From Euptelea pleiosperma (taxonomy: Eukaryota; Streptophyta; Magnoliopsida; Ranunculales; Eupteleaceae), in NCBI GenBank assembly GCA_035048495.1, contig CM068549.1:18013103-18077102 (forward strand): a stretch of 64,000 nucleotides of DNA, written 5' to 3'. Positions 33,739-46,229 of this stretch are shown piece by piece (position 1 is the stretch's first letter; each line of letters opens with the position of its first letter). The notes below the pieces were generated by a model. It searched no databases and was not told the DNA's origin. It saw nothing but the letters and a program-made list of their open reading frames with translations. The position numbers and the translations under genes are program-made.

Positions 33739-33749
33739 TCACACCCCTC
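33739..33749 (-). other. Polypurine tract of the Gypsy element
   Basis: GAGGGGTGTGA on the minus strand immediately precedes the LTR start TGATTG. Such a tract primes plus-strand DNA synthesis in LTR retrotransposons. Confidence 0.7.
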
Positions 33750-35250
33750 GACCAACATATTGCTAGTCCCTAGCAGTTCATGCCATCCACAATTAATAAA
33801 TTGCCACTTTTGCAGGCAATCACGACTGCATTTAGCATATGCAGTAAGCTGTTAAACCCCTAAGTTTCCCTTAGTGGATGAGTTTGACTCGTGAGGGTTT
33901 GCAGTAAATATACCCACAAAATTTAAATCATTCAATTTTTTTTTAAATCCCTCATAACACCACCCAATTGTGGAAAAAAAATTATCAATTTAGTTTAGAA
34001 TGGCAAATTACAGAGAATCAGGATAATAACTATAAAGCAAGACCAACATTCTTCCAATTTTTTTTTTTAACTAAACTAGAAAAAAAAAATATGCTACATA
34101 ATTCATTAAGCATCAAACTCAAGATTAATCAGACACTGATTATTTATGATTTTCAGCCAATTATTCTAAAAATTAAGATAGAGTCCAAATCACTAACTCC
34201 CCATTAGAAAAATTCTAGAACAATGTGACTTTGAGTGTATGTGAAATCTGACAAATAACTAGAGGGTTGGTCTTCTAAAGTAAAAGTGAACTTCTTATCA
34301 CCAAAGAAATGGTCAGATTGACCTCATGATCCAATTCAAAACTAAGCTATCTGTTCGGGTTAACAAGCGGTTTGGATGTTCACCTTAATACCTCATGGGC
34401 TTTATCTGTGATATTCCAGCTTGCTTGTATTTTTACCGCGACGACTTTCACCCTAGTTTTCAAAACCAGAATCATTGAGACTTTAAACATTTTTTTTTGA
34501 CTTTGCTCAGTCTCATTGGCACTTCTTCATCATGTTCAGCACTTCCTGTTTTTTTTTTTTTTTTTTTAATAAGAGACTTTTTTTTCAATATAATACAACG
34601 GAAATAGGCAGCCCTTTTCGGTGTACCCAATGTAATTCTTTGGTTGCTTTTCGAAATGTGTTTATACCTAGTTCTATTTTTATTCTTTCCCAGCCAACCA
34701 AATGAACCAGTTCGCCAAAGTTCATTGGACTTGGTCGTTCCTAACACTTCTAGGCAATCAGTAATTCACAATCACTAAAGTTAACCTAAACTCTAGAAAT
34801 CCATCAGATGTGTAGTGACTTTTCAAATATTACAACTTCTAAGATTCACTATTTGACAGTTAATAATAAGGACTCAGTATTAAAACAATTGGATTTAGCT
34901 GTTTAAATATTTTCACTATGTGCCTTTATATTCTAGCATTTAATAGCTCAATAGAAGAAATGCAAACAAGAAACAAAAACAGAAATAAAAAGAAATTCAA
35001 TTTTTTTTTAATTTTTAATTTTTAATTTTTTTAAGAATGGAGAAGTCAATATTATTAACAGATATTATCCTAACCATGAAGCATCAATCCACACCCCCCA
35101 ACCTAAATCAAACATTGTCCTCAATGAAAATTCATAATGAGACAAAAGGTATAAGAGAACATCATAGAGATAAAAACAACCTAGTGTACACATAATAAAA
35201 TGAACAAAATGCAATAATATACAATGAAGTCTGTCTCTAGTGAGAGAGGA
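33750..35250 (-). other. Gypsy 3' non-coding internal region
   Basis: AT-rich region between the pol stop and the polypurine tract. Long non-coding stretches after integrase are usual in Athila/Tat elements. A poly(T) run lies at 34551-34567. No ORF with a recognised domain is seen. Confidence 0.55.
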
Positions 35251-36430
35251 TCAATCCTGGTACACAGGATCTTCCAGAGTTGTGGACTCAACTTCTGGGA
35301 TGAAATTTTCCAAGAACGGTTTCAGACGTTGTCTATTGACCTTAAAGACATTGCCGTTCTGTGGATTTTCAATCTTTACAGTCCCATAAGGATATACTGT
35401 TTTCACAACAAAGGTACCAGTCCAACGAGTTCACAACTTACCTGGGAATATATGGAGTCGAGAATTGTACAAGAGAACTTTTTGAGATGGTTCAAATGTT
35501 TTTTGAAGGATATTCTTGTCATGAAATACCTTCATCCGTTCCTTGTAAATTCTGGCACTCTTGTAAACATCATGCCGAATTTCTTCCAACTCATTGAGTT
35601 GGAGTTTGCAAAGCGAACCTGCTTTCTCTAAATTAAAATTGAATGTCTTTATCGCCAAGTAAGCCTTGTGTTTCAATTCCGCAAGCAAGTGACAAGCCTT
35701 TCCAAAAACTAGTCGATATGGTGACATGCCAATTGGGGTTTTAAAACCTGTCCAATAAGCCCAAAGCGCGTCGGTTAGTCGTAATGACCAATCTTTATGA
35801 TCTGGATTCACCGTCTTTTGTAAAATGTTCTTTATCTCCCTATTGGATATTTCGACCTGTCCACTTGTCTGTGGATGATAGGGAGTAGCAATTTTATAGG
35901 TTATCCCATACTTTTTCATCAAGGCCTCAAAAGGCCGATTACATAAGTGTGTACCTCCATCACTGATAATGGCTCAAGGCGTTCCAAATCTTGACAAAAC
36001 ATTTTCTTTTAAAAATTTCAAGACCACTTTGTTGTCATTGGTTCTGCATGGAACAACCTCGATCCACTTTGACACATAATCAACAGCTACCAAGATATAA
36101 AGATATCCAAAAGATGGGGGAAAGGGGCCCATGAAATCGGTGCCCCAACAATCAAAGACCTCAATAATCAAGATTGGGTTGAGAGGCATCATATTTCGAA
36201 AGGATATTCCTCCCAATTTTTGACAACGTTCGCATGCTTTGCAAAAATCATGTGCGTCCTTGAAAAGAGTGGGCCAATAAAAACTGCTTTGGAAAATCTT
36301 TGCAGTAGTCTTTTTGGTTGAAAAGTGACCACCACATGCTTCGGAGTGACAAAAGGAGATGACATTGACACGTTCAGAATCAGGCACACATCTCCTAATG
36401 ATTTGATCCGGACAATATTTGAACAAATAT
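35251..36430 (-). pseudogene. Ty3/Gypsy integrase (Athila/Tat-like), cut at its 5' side
   Basis: Minus-strand order: YCPDQIIRRCVPD, then the HHCC zinc finger (H-x3-H at about 36350, CKACERCQK), WGTDFMGPFPPSFGYLYILV with the first catalytic Asp, [20 protein letters not shown] with the second Asp, [19 protein letters not shown] with the catalytic Glu, [20 protein letters not shown], and the C-terminal [14 protein letters not shown], ending at TGA 35251-35253. Two in-frame TGA codons (35974-35976 and 35431-35433) sit where the family usually has Arg, as CGA-to-TGA changes would give. Gag, protease, reverse transcriptase and RNase H are absent because the CACTA terminus begins at 36431. Confidence 0.92.
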
Positions 36431-36755
36431 CACTATAAGAATTTTGGCTTTTAGCGACGCCTTTTTACCGACGGCCACAAAAAGTTGTCGCTAATGTCAT
36501 ATTTACCGATGGCCAACTACCTCACCGTCGCTAAAAGTCCATAAAAAAGTTCGCGAGAACTTTTGGTGGGAAACAAAGACTTTATAGCGACGGTCAGGTA
36601 TTTTGCCGTCGGTATAAATGCATGTAGCAACGGTCATAATGTCTTTTAGCGACGGCCTGGGTCTTTCTGTCGGTAAAACTATTTATAGCGACGGCCAAGA
36701 GACTGGCAGTCGGTAAAAGTATTTTTAGCGACGGCCACCCGGCCGTCGGTAATTA
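36431..36755. repeat. CACTA left subterminal repeat region
   Basis: About a dozen copies of (T)AGCGACGG and GCCGTCGGTA-type words occur in both orientations. In CACTA elements such arrays bind the TNPA-type protein. Confidence 0.8.
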
Positions 36756-37149
36756 TCTTGTATAAATAAATAAAAGACCCGCCTTCTCTCCATTTTCCCG
36801 CGAATGTCCTAACCTTCTCCCATACCCTCCCCTCTGTTGCTCTCTCCAACCTTCTCCGCCGTGCCTGCTCTCTCCGGCATGGGTCGCTTCTTCTCCTCCA
36901 CCCCTCCGCCCATCCGCACACCGCTGCTGCTCCTTCGCCCACCGTTGTTGCTACTCCTTCGCCCTAGCGCTGTTGCTGCCGCTACTCCTCCGCCCCACCA
37001 TCGTGCTTCGTCTCCTTTTCCGCGCCGCCTATAAGTTTCTCACCCATTTCCCCCTCTTTCAAACCTTTTGATTTTTTTTTTCTGTAAACCAACCCTTGGA
37101 TCTTTATACCCTAAATTGCTCTTCCACGGTGAAGTTGTTTTCATGTGTT
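36756..37149. other. GC-rich block after the CACTA left end
   Basis: CCG/CTC-rich sequence (36790-37035) compatible with a 5' untranslated exon of the element. The 65-aa Pro/Leu-rich frame within it is low complexity and not a supported gene. Confidence 0.4.
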
Positions 37150-37565
37150 GCTTTTAACGGTAAGTATTCGAGCATTTTTTAGCGTTATTCGTGTGCAAAG
37201 ATCCAAAGGTTGTAAATCGATCACTATTCAGGCTGATTTTTGGTTTAGAGGTTCACTGAGGGACTGGCCAAACATCTATACGGTCAGCGTCCAATAAGAG
37301 TTTGCCACATGGCTTGCTATTTTCATTGTGATCGAACCTTGTGACCAAACCCTATGATCGAATCCTCTGACAAAAGCGTTTGTAAAAATTGTGATCAAAC
37401 CCTATAACATGACACAATATGAGCCACGTGGCATACTGTTAGAGGACTCTGACTGTATGGATGTCTGGCCAATCTCTAAGTGGATTTACCAACTAAAAAT
37501 CAGCATGATTAGTGATTTATAGGCGTTGGATTGGACTTATTTTCATGGGCTGATCTCAATTGGGG
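37150..37565. mobile_element. Two family A MITE halves in inside-out order, within the CACTA
   Basis: A right half (GATCACTATTCAGGCTGATT ... GGCCAAACATCTATACGGTC ... GCCACATGGC) ends near 37325. A left half (GAGCCACGTGGCATACTGTT ... GACTGTATGGATGTCTGGCC ... GATTAGTGATTTATAGG) starts near 37408. The order is reversed compared with normal copies, as if two copies were joined with loss of their outer halves. Confidence 0.6.
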
Positions 37566-37966
37566 TGTTACCATTTTTTCTATTATAACTGATGTTATAA
37601 CAGATTGTAACACATTTAAATCTGTATAATTTTCCCTACAACAGATTGTACCATTTTTTCCATTATAACAACTGTCCCTTGTTAGAAAGCCATTTTAAAT
37701 ATGTATAATTTTCCCTACCAATAAAAATATGGACAGCCCATATCAAACAAGATGGACGGCCAAGATCTGTTCCCAAGGATTATAATCAAATCTCTCTCTT
37801 TCTCTGCAAATCTCAAATCTCTCTCTCTCTTTTCCACTCACTTGCCCATTCTTCGAAGACAGAGAGAACAAGAAAGCATTTCATTTTATTTCTATTTCAT
37901 TTTAGTTATGTGGTCTTTGGTGATGAGAAATTTTACAGTGGAAGAGACATGAAAAACCATGAGAGA

Positions 37967-38420
37967 TTAAATTGATACTTGACAACTAAATTTCATTTCA
38001 GCCTCATACATAGAGTACCAAGACTTATCAATGGAAAAATGCATATATAACACCAAAAATAAATAATAACAGAACGAGAGAAACTTCAATTGTTTCCACT
38101 TCCTATTACTATCTCGACCAAACCCTGACATGCCATAATTGTTCTCTGTCTCACCACTTCTAATCTCCATTTCCCTACTTATCTCATGAAGGGAGTCGAT
38201 CCCTCTTAGGAAAGCAGATTCCTGATTTCTCAAATGGTTCATTGAATTCGAGCTCTTCAGAATGCGGGGATTGTTTTTACTCATACATTCCTTGCTTGTC
38301 CAGGCTTTTTCTTCATTCAGAGTGGATCTTAACTTCTCGGCAAATTGTAGTAGTTGCATAGACCCCGATTGTTGTTCTCATTCTCGTAGTTTGTCTTCAA
38401 GCTCCTTAAATAAAGTGAAC
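37967..38420 (-). pseudogene. Host gene fragment in the CACTA, coiled-coil tail (kinesin-14-like?)
   Basis: A minus-strand frame of 130 aa preceded by KELEDKLRE and a stop. It includes LLQFAEKLRSTLNEEKAWTS, NPRILKSSNSMNHLRNQESA and RSGETENNYGMSGF. The composition is that of a Ser/Glu-rich tail after a coiled coil. The wording reminds me of C-terminal tails of plant kinesin-14 proteins, but this rests on memory of the family and no motor domain is present. CACTA elements are known to capture gene fragments. Alternative: random open frame. Confidence 0.35.
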
Positions 38421-38865
38421 ATATATGTGCTCCAGTTAATGATTTTTTTGTGTGTATGCTTTGATAGTTCTGCATATCTTTTGTCAAAGCCAAAAAGTAC
38501 TAAGATGACGAGAATGGAATCAGTAGAAGCCTTTTAGACCATCAGACCTTTTCTTAGTGACCAAGGTTTTTATCTGGAAAGTTAAATAAGGCTAGTTGAT
38601 ATGACTATTGGGTTATGGTTAATCCACCAGTTGACTCATAGAGAGGTCGCATATACAACAGGACATGAAAACATATCTTGTGTTTCCAAGAACACAAAAT
38701 CTAGCCCTTTTTTATTGCTTTTTCGTTATTGACATGGATAGGCAGAAACCTACTGTTGAAGTGCCATAGACTCTTGAGTGTTCTCGCTCTTTCAGCCATT
38801 GATATGAAGTCATATAAGATAAGAGGTGGGGTATAAGACAACCATTGTCACTTCTTATATAGATA

Positions 38866-39147
38866 GTGGGTGGCCCATGCCCACGTCACTCTCCAACAAA
38901 GCGTTTGTCAAAAATTATTTGTCATTATAGTGAAAATATAGCTCATATGAAATTTGAATGCAATAAGTTGCAAAGCAAACTTGAATTTCAAAGAAGAGTA
39001 GGATATCTAAAGAAAGTTGAACTACAACAAAAGATAAAGAAAGACAAGGAATTGTTCAAACAACTAACTGCTCTAAATGCTAAGGCAAGAAACCTACATA
39101 AGAAAATTGAGATAATAAGCACACCCAAAAGAGTTATACACCCATAA
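38866..39147 (+). pseudogene. Gag-like zinc-knuckle fragment (doubtful)
   Basis: A 93-aa frame with CHYSENIAHMKFEC, the spacing of a CCHC zinc knuckle with the second Cys replaced by Ser, followed by a Lys-rich coiled-coil-like segment. It might be a retrotransposon gag relic inside the CACTA. Weak support. Confidence 0.25.
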
Positions 39148-39159
39148 GAGAAAGAACTG

Positions 39160-40227
39160 AAAAATCACACATCAAAGTGGGTAAGAAAAGAAAATTTAAA
39201 ATGTGATCTGTATTGATAGTTCGAAACTAACCTGCTTAGCTTTGTCAAATATGTGTTTATGCTTTGATAGTTAAATAAGATATCTTCTTTCATCTTTAGA
39301 TGACCATTCTTTGATTATTATATATTTTGAGGTACCTTTGGATATTCATACTTTTATTGGTATACTTATCATGGTCACCTCCATGTGCTTTGTTTGCATT
39401 TCTTTTCCTATTTGAGACTCGTAACCTTCAATCGGTATATAAATTGGGCATCTCTTTTGCTTTTCTCCATATGCTTATTTGCATATTTTGACTAATATAA
39501 GAGTTTGTGTTATGAATGAGAATGTATGATGAAAATGTATCAAGGGTGGACTATCCTTTCATTTTTTTGACTAAATCTCATTTATTTTTAGCATAATTTA
39601 GTTGATAAATTTTCTTTAGTTAATGTTGTATATAATGTGAATGGTGCATACACATACATTATGCATATACATGTATTGAACCTTAGGTCTCCCATTCAAG
39701 AATCACTGTGTGACAATTTTGTGCCTTTTCACTTTTTGGGACATTAGTTGTAAACTTTGACATTTGGTTCTCATTTGAGACTAAATTTAAGTGAACAACT
39801 TTTTTATCTTATTTGTGATGAGGTTCTAAAATTGTCTACTGTTGATTCTTGAATTGTCCCTTTTGGACAGTTTGAGAATGCATAATCTCTAGTACAGTCA
39901 ATAGCTAAAGTGGTTATTTCTATTTAAATGACACTTTCGGCAAGCAATCCTCTTGTTCTCTGGGTACATATTTAGACAATGTGGCATGTTTGACCCCCCA
40001 ACTAAATCGTATACTTGGAGAACTATGGAGAAATACTGCCGAAATTTTCTTTTAAATGAAAATAACCACTTGGCTATTGAGTGTAACGGAGATTATACAT
40101 TCCTGAATGGGATAGGATCAACCCACCTATTAGATAGAAGATAGGATGCATGATTCACGTGCATTTGAGTTATGTATGACAATGTATTTAATTTTGGTTG
40201 AAGGTAACGTCGCTTTAAAGGAGATAT
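39160..40227. other. CACTA internal non-coding DNA
   Basis: AT-rich sequence upstream of the TNP2 gene, likely its promoter and 5' untranslated region. No domain was recognised in the short frame at 39953-40144. Confidence 0.35.
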
Positions 40228-43200
40228 GCCGATAGATAAAAGTTGGTTGGAAAGCCAAGAAATAGCCTTGAGTATTTAGCCGGAGTAGGACAATTCTTGG
40301 ATTTTACGTTTTATCGTTCAAAGTTTGGATACAAGATCTAGTGTCCATGTAAAAAATATTATAATGCATTAAAAAAGAATCGTCTAAAAGTATATACAGA
40401 CTTAGTATTTATTGGGATAATGTCGGATTACACCACCTGGTTGTACCATGGTTATGTATGATCCTAAATATATGAGTGATGAAGCTAATGAAGGTGAGAT
40501 ATGCAAGGAATATTACAAGATGCATATGGAATGACGGACTTTGAGCGTGAAGTGGATAATGAATCAACTGAGACTGGATTAACTGAGCCAAATCAGGAAG
40601 CAAATAAATTTTATGAATTGTTGAAAGATGCCAAAATTGAATTATACCCGGGTTGCACTAAATTTTCAAAACAATCATTCCTTGTACGATTGTTACACTT
40701 GAAGTGCCTCAACGGATGGAGTAACAAATCATTTGACATGTTGCTTGATCTGTTAAAAGATGCACTTCTTATTGGTGAAACATTGCTCAAGAATTATTAT
40801 GAATTAAAAAAGATCCTTCGAGATCTTGGCATACATTACAAGAAGATAGATGCGTGCCCAAATGACTGCATGTTATACTAGAAAGAGCACGAGAACGCAA
40901 ATGATGTGTAGTATGTGATGAGTCTAGATAGAAACCAGTTACACGTCAATCTACTGAAGAGGCTTCTACTTCGTCTACAGAGGATAAGAAAATACCTGCA
41001 AAGATTTTACGATATTTTCCATTGAAACCAAGGCTTTAGAGGTTATTTATGTGTTCAAAAACATCTGAACACATGAGATGGCACGCCAAGTGTCGTACAA
41101 AAGATAACGTGTTGAGGCATCCAGCAAATTCAAAGGCGTAGAAGGCTTTAGATAAAAAATACCCATTGTTCGCTTCAGAACCGAGAAATGTAAGACTTGG
41201 GATAGCATGTGATGGCTTCACTCCTTTTAGTTATACGAGCACTCCTCACAGTACATGGCCCATAATTCTTATTCCATATAATTTGCCGCCATGGATATGT
41301 ATGAAGCAAACATCTTTTATGTTGACATTGCTTATTCCTGGTCCCAAGGCTCTTGGGAATGACATTGATGTGTACCTGCAACCATTGATAGATGAATTGA
41401 ATGAATTATGGACTGATGGGTTTGATGTATACGATGTCTCTTTAAAACAAAATTTTCGATGTCGTGTGAAAGTAGGTATTTTCCGCATCGTTGGTCACGG
41501 AAACCCTATAATCAACAAGATTTGTAATTTCGATTTGATTTCCTGCAAAATTTTAGATATTTGTATAGGGATTCGTGTCGGATGTCGATCCGCACTCAGG
41601 GTTAGTTTGCGCAACTCAAACACATAAAATGATGGATTTTCTTCACAGAAATTGATGGAAATGATGATGGAAGAAGGGTGATGAGGTTGGGATTAAAAAC
41701 ATGATGTTTGATTTTGAAGATTGAATACTAATCACAGGGATTGCTAAACAAATAAATTCAAAATTACTATTCATCATAATAAACTCAAGAACACGAACTA
41801 GAATGGAAACTACTTTTATTGAATCACCAAAAGCTGTTTACACTGATAATAAAATAAAATAAACAAAAGTAAACTATCCTAAAGGTAAAACAAGATGATG
41901 CTAGAGAGAGAAAGAGCGAGCTAGAGAGAGAAAGTGAGAAAAGGCCTAGAGAGAGGAAGAGAGTGAGAAGATCTAGAGAGAGAAAATTAGATCCTCACCT
42001 TTGAACACTTACCGGAGGTAGTGTGAGTGATTGCAGCCCTCAAAGGAAATGAGCATGAAGTGGTGGTCCAAGTGAATGATCGGTCAAGTGGAGTTGGTGG
42101 CTCGATGACAACCTCAAGGAGGAGGATAGCCCCCTCCCCTTTGTGAAGAACATGGTGGTGCGTGGTGGTGATAGACGGTGGTGGTTTCGAGACGATGGGT
42201 GGCAGCAGGCTGCAATGGTGGAGGGGGATCCAACGGTTATGGATGACCAACCCCCTGCCCTGCCCTTCTCTTCTTTTCCTTTCTTTTATTTTTATTTTTA
42301 TTTTTATTTTTTCATGATAGAAGAGGGGGCGGTGAAGGCTGCAGCTGCCGGAGTTGCAGGTGGGAGCAGACCGGCGAATGGCAGCGTGGATGAACTCCGG
42401 TGGAGTGCAACAGATTCAGGCCGTGGCACTTGGCTGTGGTTCGGCCAAGGTAGAAGGCGATTGCTATGGTGGAGTGGTGACCGGAGTTGCAGGCTGCAAC
42501 TCCGGTGGGGCGTTAATGGGGTGAAGACGATGGTGATGCAGGCGGAGGAGATGACCGGCGTTTGCAGCAGGTGGGTTGTTATGAGATGGAACGTCGGTCG
42601 AAGATGGCGGCCTTGCTTCACGCAGCAGTAGGGACGGTGAAGAGAGGCGGAGATGTTGGCAGCAGCGTTGGAGGAGTGGATCATGGTGCTGGCCGGAGTT
42701 ACAGGCTGCAACTCCGGTGATAACGTGAAGAAGATGACGAAGAAGAAGAAGGAAAAAGAAGAAAAAGATGGGCCAAAGAAGAAGGGAAACGTGGGGGAGG
42801 GTTTTTGGGGAAGGATTGAAGGGATTAGAGGGGGATTAGCGTTCGAACGAACCCCTCTCCTTTTCCTTTTAAAGCTCCCTATTTCCTTTAATGAAAATAG
42901 GGTATTTTTCAAAAATAAAAAATAAGAAATTTTTTTTTTTTTAAGTAAAACTCTACTTTTCTTTGGGGAATTTCCCCATCTAGTGGACCCCCCATTTTTT
43001 TAAAATTTAATTGAAATTATTTTGAAATTCACGGGGTCCACTAACTGGTCGGACAGCGATCGATGATGATGGGCCCGGCTACTGGCCCACATGGAATGAT
43101 GATGTCCATCATTTCACAAGATGATGTGACAGACAATCTGATGGCGATCGGATGGATGGTGACTTGATTGGGATCCAGATTGGTAGATCGACGGATCTAG

Positions 43201-45253
43201 AGAGATCCAACGGTCCGGTGGAAGATCCAACGGTCCGATTGAAGATCCAACGGTCAGAAAGCTAAGAGAGATGAGACAGAGCCAATGGGCAGGAGTTCTG
43301 GGGTTAGGTCAGTAGATTCGAGGACCGAGAGATGAAGAGAGAGAGAATAAGGAGAGATGAGAGAGAAAATATCAGAAAATGGAGATAAAAGTATTGGCAG
43401 AGAGTCTGGAACCCTGGTCTTCACTGTGACCATCCTCACGCTTCTCCAATAGAATAGACTATCATTCCTTGCTGACTCACGTGGCTTTAAACGCTTTGGT
43501 CAGTCTCTTGGTCATTGGCTCTCCTGCTCTTTTCGTTCTTTGGGCCAGCTTTTTGGTCATCTTATTCAGCCCATATTTGGCCCATATCTTCTAGTCACAG
43601 CATGTGGGCTCTTTAAGCTTTGATAATGGGCTTTCCTGATCGATGTGGGCTTGCAAGTCTCGAGAATTGTCCCATCGGGGTTTCTTGCGACAGAAGAAGC
43701 GCGTAATGAGACTTTATCAGAACGACTCAATGTCTAGACTTTCGAAAATGTGTTTAATGCATGCAAATATACCATTTCGTCCAGAAAAGTGTGTTCTACG
43801 CAACAAAAGAGACTCTTACGTAGAAAAGTAGATAAATAGAGTATTTTAACATAGGAGAGTGTGAAAACGCTTAGAAGATAATAGTGGAAAATACACACTT
43901 TTAAGCGAATATCATCGTGCAGGAATTATATGGACTATTAACGACTTTCCTGCATTTGCGAACTTGTTAGGGTGGAGTACTAAAGGAAAACTTGCATGTT
44001 CTTCTTGCCGCAAGGACACTTGTTCAGTTAGATTACAAGAAGGACACAAAGAATGTTACTTAGGACATCATCGATTCTTATCACCTGATCATAAATTTTG
44101 ATAGAATAAAAAGTCATTTAATGACAAAAGGAATTGAGTTGTCTATCAAAACCATTGTCCGGAGAGGATGTGCTTAATCATTTACAAGAGTATGAGTAGA
44201 TCATATTTGGTAAGGCAGATAAGGATAAAACTGGAAGGAAGAGAAAAAGAGATGATTGTAAGTTACCAAAAAATTGGAAGAAGATGAGCATTTTCTTCGA
44301 ATTACCGTATTGGAAAGATCTCTTATTGCGACACAATTTGGATGTTATGCACATTGAAAAGAATGTGTGATAATGTGATTGGAACACTGTTGAATATGGA
44401 TGGTTCAAAAGACAACTTGAAGGCTCGTTTAGATATGAAATTAATGGGTATAAGGAATAAACTTCACCCCGTACCAGATGGAAAAAAACTTTTACTACCC
44501 ATTGCATGCTACACGATGTCGACAGTTGAGAAAAAGAAGCTTTGTCAAATCTTGAAAGAAGTCAAGGTTCCAGATAATTATTCGTCGAACTTCTCATGAT
44601 GTGTTCATATCAAATAATGGAAGATCTCAGGACTCAAGAGTCATGATTGTCATGTTCTAATGCAACAATTTCTTCCGCTTGCAATACGTGGTAATTTACC
44701 AAAGAATGTGTGCTCAGTTTTGATCGAGTTGTGTACGTTTTTCAGACAGTTATGTTCCAAGGTGTTGAATATGAGGGAATTAGAGCAACTTGAATCGTAG
44801 ATTGCGATAATATTTTGCAAATTGAAAATGATCTTTCCGCCAGCCTTTTTTGATATTATGGTGCACTTGCCTATTCATCTAGCTGGTGAGGCCAAGGTGG
44901 CTGGACCAGTGCAATATTGGTGGATGTATCCAATCGAGAGGTGCTTGCATAGGCTAAAGGCATATGTCCAAAATAAGAATTATCCGGAGGGTTCAATTGC
45001 TGAAGAGTATATTTATAAAGAATCTTTAATATTTTGCTCGAGATACTTACATGACATTGAGATAAGGTTCAACCGACCAGAGCGGAATAACGATGCTGTT
45101 AATGTTGAATCACGTGAGAAGTTATCCATTTTCGCGGGAACTAGACGTGTTGTAGGGAAGGCTACATCACGTATACTAAGCGACCTTGAGTGGCAACAAA
45201 CTCATCTCTACGTGCTCAACAACTACCCCGAAGTTGCTCCATTTATTGTGTAA
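40228..45253 (+). pseudogene. TNP2 transposase of the CACTA element, interrupted by a solo LTR
   Basis: It starts with the transposase-associated domain: MPIDKSWLE at 40228, a one-base loss, then EYLAGVGQFLDF and CPCKK. The tnp2 domain follows: YPGCTKFSKQSFLVRLLHLK and CLNGWSNKSFDMLLDLLKDA (40640-40760), DACPNDCMLY, PRNVRLGIACDGFTPFS, WPIILIPYNLPPWICMK, LLIPGPKALGNDIDVYLQPL, then FRCR at 41461. The reading resumes at 43915 with AGIIWTINDFPAFANLLGWS, then CSSCRKDT, NLDVMHIEKNVCDNVIGTLL (44335-44400), and the DUF4218 block PPAFFDIMVHLPIHLAGEAK, WMYPIERCLHRLK, EGSIAEEYIYKESLIFCSRY. Lesions include stops after CMLY (TAG for Trp) and after SSNFS (TGA), plus frame changes. Not functional. Confidence 0.93.
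41467..43914. mobile_element. Solo LTR (2448 bp) inside the TNP2 exon
   Basis: It starts TGAAAGTAGG and ends GAATATCA, so TG...CA. It is flanked by TCGTG on both sides (41462-41466 and 43915-43919), a perfect 5-bp duplication as made by LTR retrotransposons. Skipping the LTR and one TCGTG joins FRCR to AGIIWTINDF in frame, exactly where TNP2 proteins are continuous. No gag, pol, primer site or second LTR is present, so this is a recombination product. It contains ACAGGGATTG, which the LTR at 31986-33738 also has, suggesting a related Gypsy lineage. GA-rich tracts lie at 41893-41985 and 43318-43372. The frames of 162 and 202 aa inside are low complexity. Confidence 0.93.
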
Positions 45254-45329
45254 GACTAATAATTTCAAAATGAGATTTTCGATATGTATTTCATATACAT
45301 TGGTACTTAGTGTTTTTATTATTTATTGG

Positions 45330-45949
45330 ACGGGCGACACAAAGAAATAATCAGTGCCAATAATAGACGTATGGGTCCTAGGGATGTGGATCTGAAACAT
45401 ATTAAGGAGTTTGCTTCATGGTTTGGAAAACATGTAAGGTTTCGATATCATACAAATATTTTTACTTTATAAGTGTAATTATATTTTGTATTAAATGTAT
45501 TAATTGACCTTATTTTTCAATTTGAATAGGTCTCATAGATGTGGTTAAATGGTGAACAAATAAATGAATATCTCGAATTGTTATCTTTGGGTCTTTCTTG
45601 GACAGTGAATTCATATAAGGGGTACATTGTAAAAGGGTATATATTTCATACACGAGATAAAGAGAAAAGGAAGAAAACTCAAAATAGTGGAGTTTTTATA
45701 ACTACAGAGACTAATAGTTTTGCAAGCGCAAGAGACACAAACCCGACGACAGGCAATTTTGAATACTATGGCATCTTAACTGATGTTATGGAGCTGCAGT
45801 ATCCTAGTGAGAATCGGATCGTATTATTCAGATGTCATTGGTATGATGTCCTGAATCATGTGGGATTCTACCAAGATGAGTATGGGTTCAACTATGTGAA
45901 TATCAAAAGAACCTTAAATACCAATGAACCATGTATTCTCGCAAGTTAG
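45330..45949 (+). pseudogene. DUF4216 C-terminal exons of the CACTA transposase
   Basis: A first piece HKEIISANNRRMGPRDVDL...FASWFGKH ends at a GTAAGG donor near 45433. After about 100 bp a second piece begins near 45530 and, after a TAG, reads MWLNGEQINEYLELLSLGLS, SYKGYIVKGYIFHTRDKEK, YYGILTDVMELQYPSENRIV and LFRCHWYDVLNHVGFYQDEY, ending near 45949. This is the DUF4216 module that follows DUF4218 in CACTA TNP2-type proteins. The long open frame suggests that part decayed less than the core. Confidence 0.85.
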
Positions 45950-46229
45950 AAGTCTAGGCGTATTCTAGCGGCTCCATTGACTTTGGGTATCCCATTGAGT
46001 TCAGTGACTCCATCGACGTCATCGGCGGCGACCCCGTCGTCGTCGGCGACCCCATCGTCGACGGTGGCCCCGTCGGCGGAGGCCCCGTCAACATCGACAG
46101 CCCCATCATCCTCACAAGGGGCAAACCCCCCACAGTCAATGCCTGGTAGTTATAGTAGGATAAGTTGCTCATTATTATTGGTTGCAATTATAACTATTGT
46201 ATACTCATTGACATGTTTCTGTGTTTAAC

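Noticed and set aside
35224..35631. 135-aa plus-strand frame
   Set aside because: Antisense shadow of the Gypsy integrase C-terminus.
42143..42912. Frames of 162 aa (plus) and 202 aa (minus) in the same place
   Set aside because: Both lie in the solo LTR, overlap antisense, and are Ser/Pro/Phe- or Trp/Gly-rich low-complexity readings with no domain.
45977..46228. Ser/Thr/Pro-rich 83-aa protein as an independent gene
   Set aside because: TCG-repeat low complexity between DUF4216 and TNPA-like exons of the CACTA; at most a linker.
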